Part shown: positions 5,209 through 6,021 of the stretch, one piece after another
Numbering within the stretch: position 1 is the stretch's first letter
Layout: each line of letters starts with the position of its first letter
NCBI GenBank assembly: GCA_023227945.1
Contig: JALOCC010000076.1
Span: 1-6,021 of the forward strand
Length of the DNA: 6,021 nt
Direction: 5' to 3'
Origin: Candidatus Omnitrophota bacterium
GTDB lineage: Bacteria > Omnitrophota > Gorgyraeia > Duberdicusellales > 4484-171
The notes under the pieces: model-generated
Database searches by the model: none
Told to the model about the DNA's origin: nothing
Seen by the model: only the letters and a program-made list of their open reading frames with translations
Program-made: the position numbers and the translations under genes

Positions 5209-5586
5209 TTATTTTTTAGGTACTTTCGATATTTTTGAAATAATTTTTTTATTGATAAATCCGATTAGGTAAGTAAAGGCCTCTTCTGAGTCCAAAGATA
5301 ATTTCATCCCGGCCTTATACAAAATATCAAAAGAAGCATGAGCAACCTCATGCGTTAAAGCCTCGTAAAAAGCAACCGATTCAATTTCAGGATTTTCCAA
5401 CCGGATCAGTTGATTCCCATTTTCAAAACGAAAATTATATCCATTTCCGTAAGTTGATTTTTTGTTAAAATTTTCTGGTATCGGCTGACGCGTTGATTTA
5501 AGCCACTTCAAAAGCTCTTCATCGGATTGTCCGCAAGAAAAGAAAATGTAAACATTGTAAAGCTCAACCGGAATAGTGAAAAACAT
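5209..5586 (-). CDS. Small zincin-like protein with HExxH motif
   Basis: This 125-residue protein carries HEVAH at residues 79-83 in the context EALTHEVAHASFDILY, the zinc-binding and catalytic motif of zincin metallopeptidases, with Glu 101/102 (SEEAFTYLIGFI) 18-19 residues further as a possible third ligand. Short phage proteins of this layout are usually annotated only as metallopeptidase-like; the substrate is unknown. Conceivable roles are prohead processing, host-protein cleavage or a non-catalytic fold. ATG 5586 is chosen because AAGGA lies 5 bases before it; an in-frame extension to 5679 would begin at TTG and lacks such a site. There is a short hydrophobic patch near the N terminus (VYIFF, 12-16) but no clear signal peptide. 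The C terminus is very basic (KKIISKISKVPKK). It is the first leftward gene after the control region and may share a transcript with the chimera gene. Confidence 0.65.
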   Translation of the reverse strand: MFFTIPVELYNVYIFFSCGQSDEELLKWLKSTRQPIPENFNKKSTYGNGYNFRFENGNQLIRLENPEIESVAFYEALTHEVAHASFDILYKAGMKLSLDSEEAFTYLIGFINKKIISKISKVPKK

Positions 5587-5596
5587 AAAGTTCCTT

Positions 5597-5631
5597 AAAA
5601 AAAATCCGCACGAACCAACGAGGATGGATTT
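5597..5631 (-). terminator. Possible attenuator just before the zincin-like gene
   Basis: On the minus strand AAATCC (5626-5631) and GGATTT (5602-5607) can pair across an 18-base loop, followed by eight T (5597-5604). The gene's AAGGA site lies immediately after the T-run. The stem is weak, so it would be at most a partial terminator or an element that controls access to the ribosome-binding site. Confidence 0.3.
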
Positions 5632-5710
5632 ACCGCGCATTGGAAATGTAGATAAATTTTGCGGAGCGTGTACTATCAATTTATAACTGAATTAATGAAT
5701 TACTGGATTA

Positions 5711-5750
5711 GTGAGTGAGTGAGTGAGTGAGTGAGTATATGTATGTATGG
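5711..5750. repeat. Tetranucleotide repeat (GTGA)6 with a degenerate GTAT tail
   Basis: Six perfect GTGA units (5711-5734) are followed by GTAT-type units to about 5750. The tract lies between the operator-like cluster and the zincin-like gene, on the leader side of that gene. Such tracts change length by slipped-strand mispairing and can alter promoter or leader spacing. Confidence 0.85.
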
Positions 5751-5798
5751 TTATAACATCACTATAACAGTGTTATAACACAACTATAATAGTGTTAT
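5750..5798. promoter_or_regulatory. Operator-like cluster of TATAAC/GTTATA sites
   Basis: The 16-mer ACTATAACAGTGTTAT (5761-5776) recurs as ACTATAATAGTGTTAT (5783-5798), one mismatch, 22 bases apart or two helical turns. Palindromes overlap them: GTTATAAC (5750-5757), TATAAC-AGT-GTTATA (5763-5777), GTGTTATAACAC (5770-5781) and ACTATAATAGT (5783-5793). Phased palindromic repeats between divergent genes are typical of binding sites for a dimeric repressor. The protein is not in the window. Confidence 0.65.
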
Positions 5799-5834
5799 TT
5801 ATTTTAATGTAAGAAAAATATAAGTATTAATTTG

Positions 5835-5853
5835 AGCCTTATAAATAAAGGCT
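5835..5853. promoter_or_regulatory. Hairpin in the upstream region of the rightward gene
   Basis: AGCCTT and AAGGCT form a 6-bp stem with a 7-base AT loop. No T-run follows on the plus strand, and the minus-strand side is only AT-rich, so a terminator is unlikely. It may be an operator or part of the 5' leader. Confidence 0.3.
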
Positions 5854-5945
5854 TGGCAAGTATTGTTATATTTATTTTGTATGTATCGTATATTTTCATT
5901 ATTTATTTTATTATATTCTATTCAACAAAAAAAAGGACTCTGTAA

Positions 5946-6021
5946 ATGGATCAAAATTCAATTCAAAAAGACGAAGAAAAGTTTATCACTGATTGGGCAA
6001 ACGACCCGATTTGCAGCGATA
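5946..6021 (+). CDS. Start of a rightward gene, unidentified, cut by the window edge
   Basis: The ATG at 5946 follows AAAGGA with 8 bases of spacing, a good ribosome-binding site, and 25 codons read open to the window edge (beginning MDQNSIQKDEEKFITDWAND). The start is acidic and polar and has no signal peptide. It is too short to identify. It is the only rightward gene here and is divergent from the packaging cluster, so it may belong to another module such as early or regulatory genes, controlled from the shared region at 5587-5945. Confidence 0.6.
   Translation, partial: MDQNSIQKDEEKFITDWANDPICSD

Larger units (their letters stand above)
5587..5945. other. Divergent intergenic control region without genes
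   Basis: These 359 AT-rich bases separate the leftward zincin-like gene from the rightward partial gene. They contain, from left to right, a possible attenuator (5597-5631), a GTGA repeat tract (5711-5734, decaying to about 5750), an operator-like cluster (5750-5798) and a hairpin (5835-5853). No convincing small gene or tRNA was seen. Several TATAAT-like strings occur, but I could not fix a promoter: TTGGCA at 5853-5858 is the best -35 candidate for the rightward gene and lacks a good -10. Confidence 0.6.

Noticed and set aside
5711..5750. CRISPR array
   Set aside because: The repeat unit is 4 bases with no spacers; it is a microsatellite.

Overview
This window looks like the packaging and head-assembly region of a tailed double-stranded DNA phage or prophage. 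Seven genes are read leftward: a phage zincin-like protein, a truncated terminase look-alike, the small terminase, the large terminase, a fibre-like protein, a small unknown protein and a GP20-type scaffold. The left edge cuts into the major capsid gene, also leftward. A rightward gene is cut by the right edge after 25 codons. The sequence is moderately AT-rich and most genes have clear GAGG/AAGGA Shine-Dalgarno sites. That points to a host that uses Shine-Dalgarno initiation and argues mildly against Bacteroidetes. I cannot name the host, and nothing here shows whether the element is integrated.

Layout, following leftward transcription from right to left. Positions 5587-5945 form a 359-base control region between divergent genes. 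It holds a GTGA tetranucleotide repeat, a cluster of TATAAC/GTTATA operator-like sites with a 16-base repeat 22 bases apart, and two hairpins. Positions 5209-5586 encode a small HEVAH-motif protein. Between it and the next gene (5081-5208) lies a 53-base inverted-repeat structure with a perfect DnaA box in it. Positions 4712-5080 encode a 122-residue chimera: 41 residues almost identical to the large terminase N terminus and Walker A region, then an unrelated 67-residue tail. A strong UUCG-loop terminator (4658-4684) ends this unit.

Next comes a 95-base gap with AACA motifs spaced 10-11 bases apart, then terS (4035-4562) and terL (2776-4032). These two are separated by 2 bases, and terL starts at TTG. 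They are followed by the fibre-like gene (1801-2727), a 111-residue unknown that overlaps the fibre gene by one base (1466-1801), the scaffold (797-1393) and the capsid gene (before 778).

Functionally, TerS would recognise phage DNA, TerL would translocate and cut it, the scaffold would shape the procapsid, and the capsid protein would form the shell. The portal gene, normally between terL and the scaffold, is absent from that place. The most interesting points are the duplicated TerL ATPase segment, the phased repeats before terS, the structured DnaA-box element, and the non-canonical gene order.
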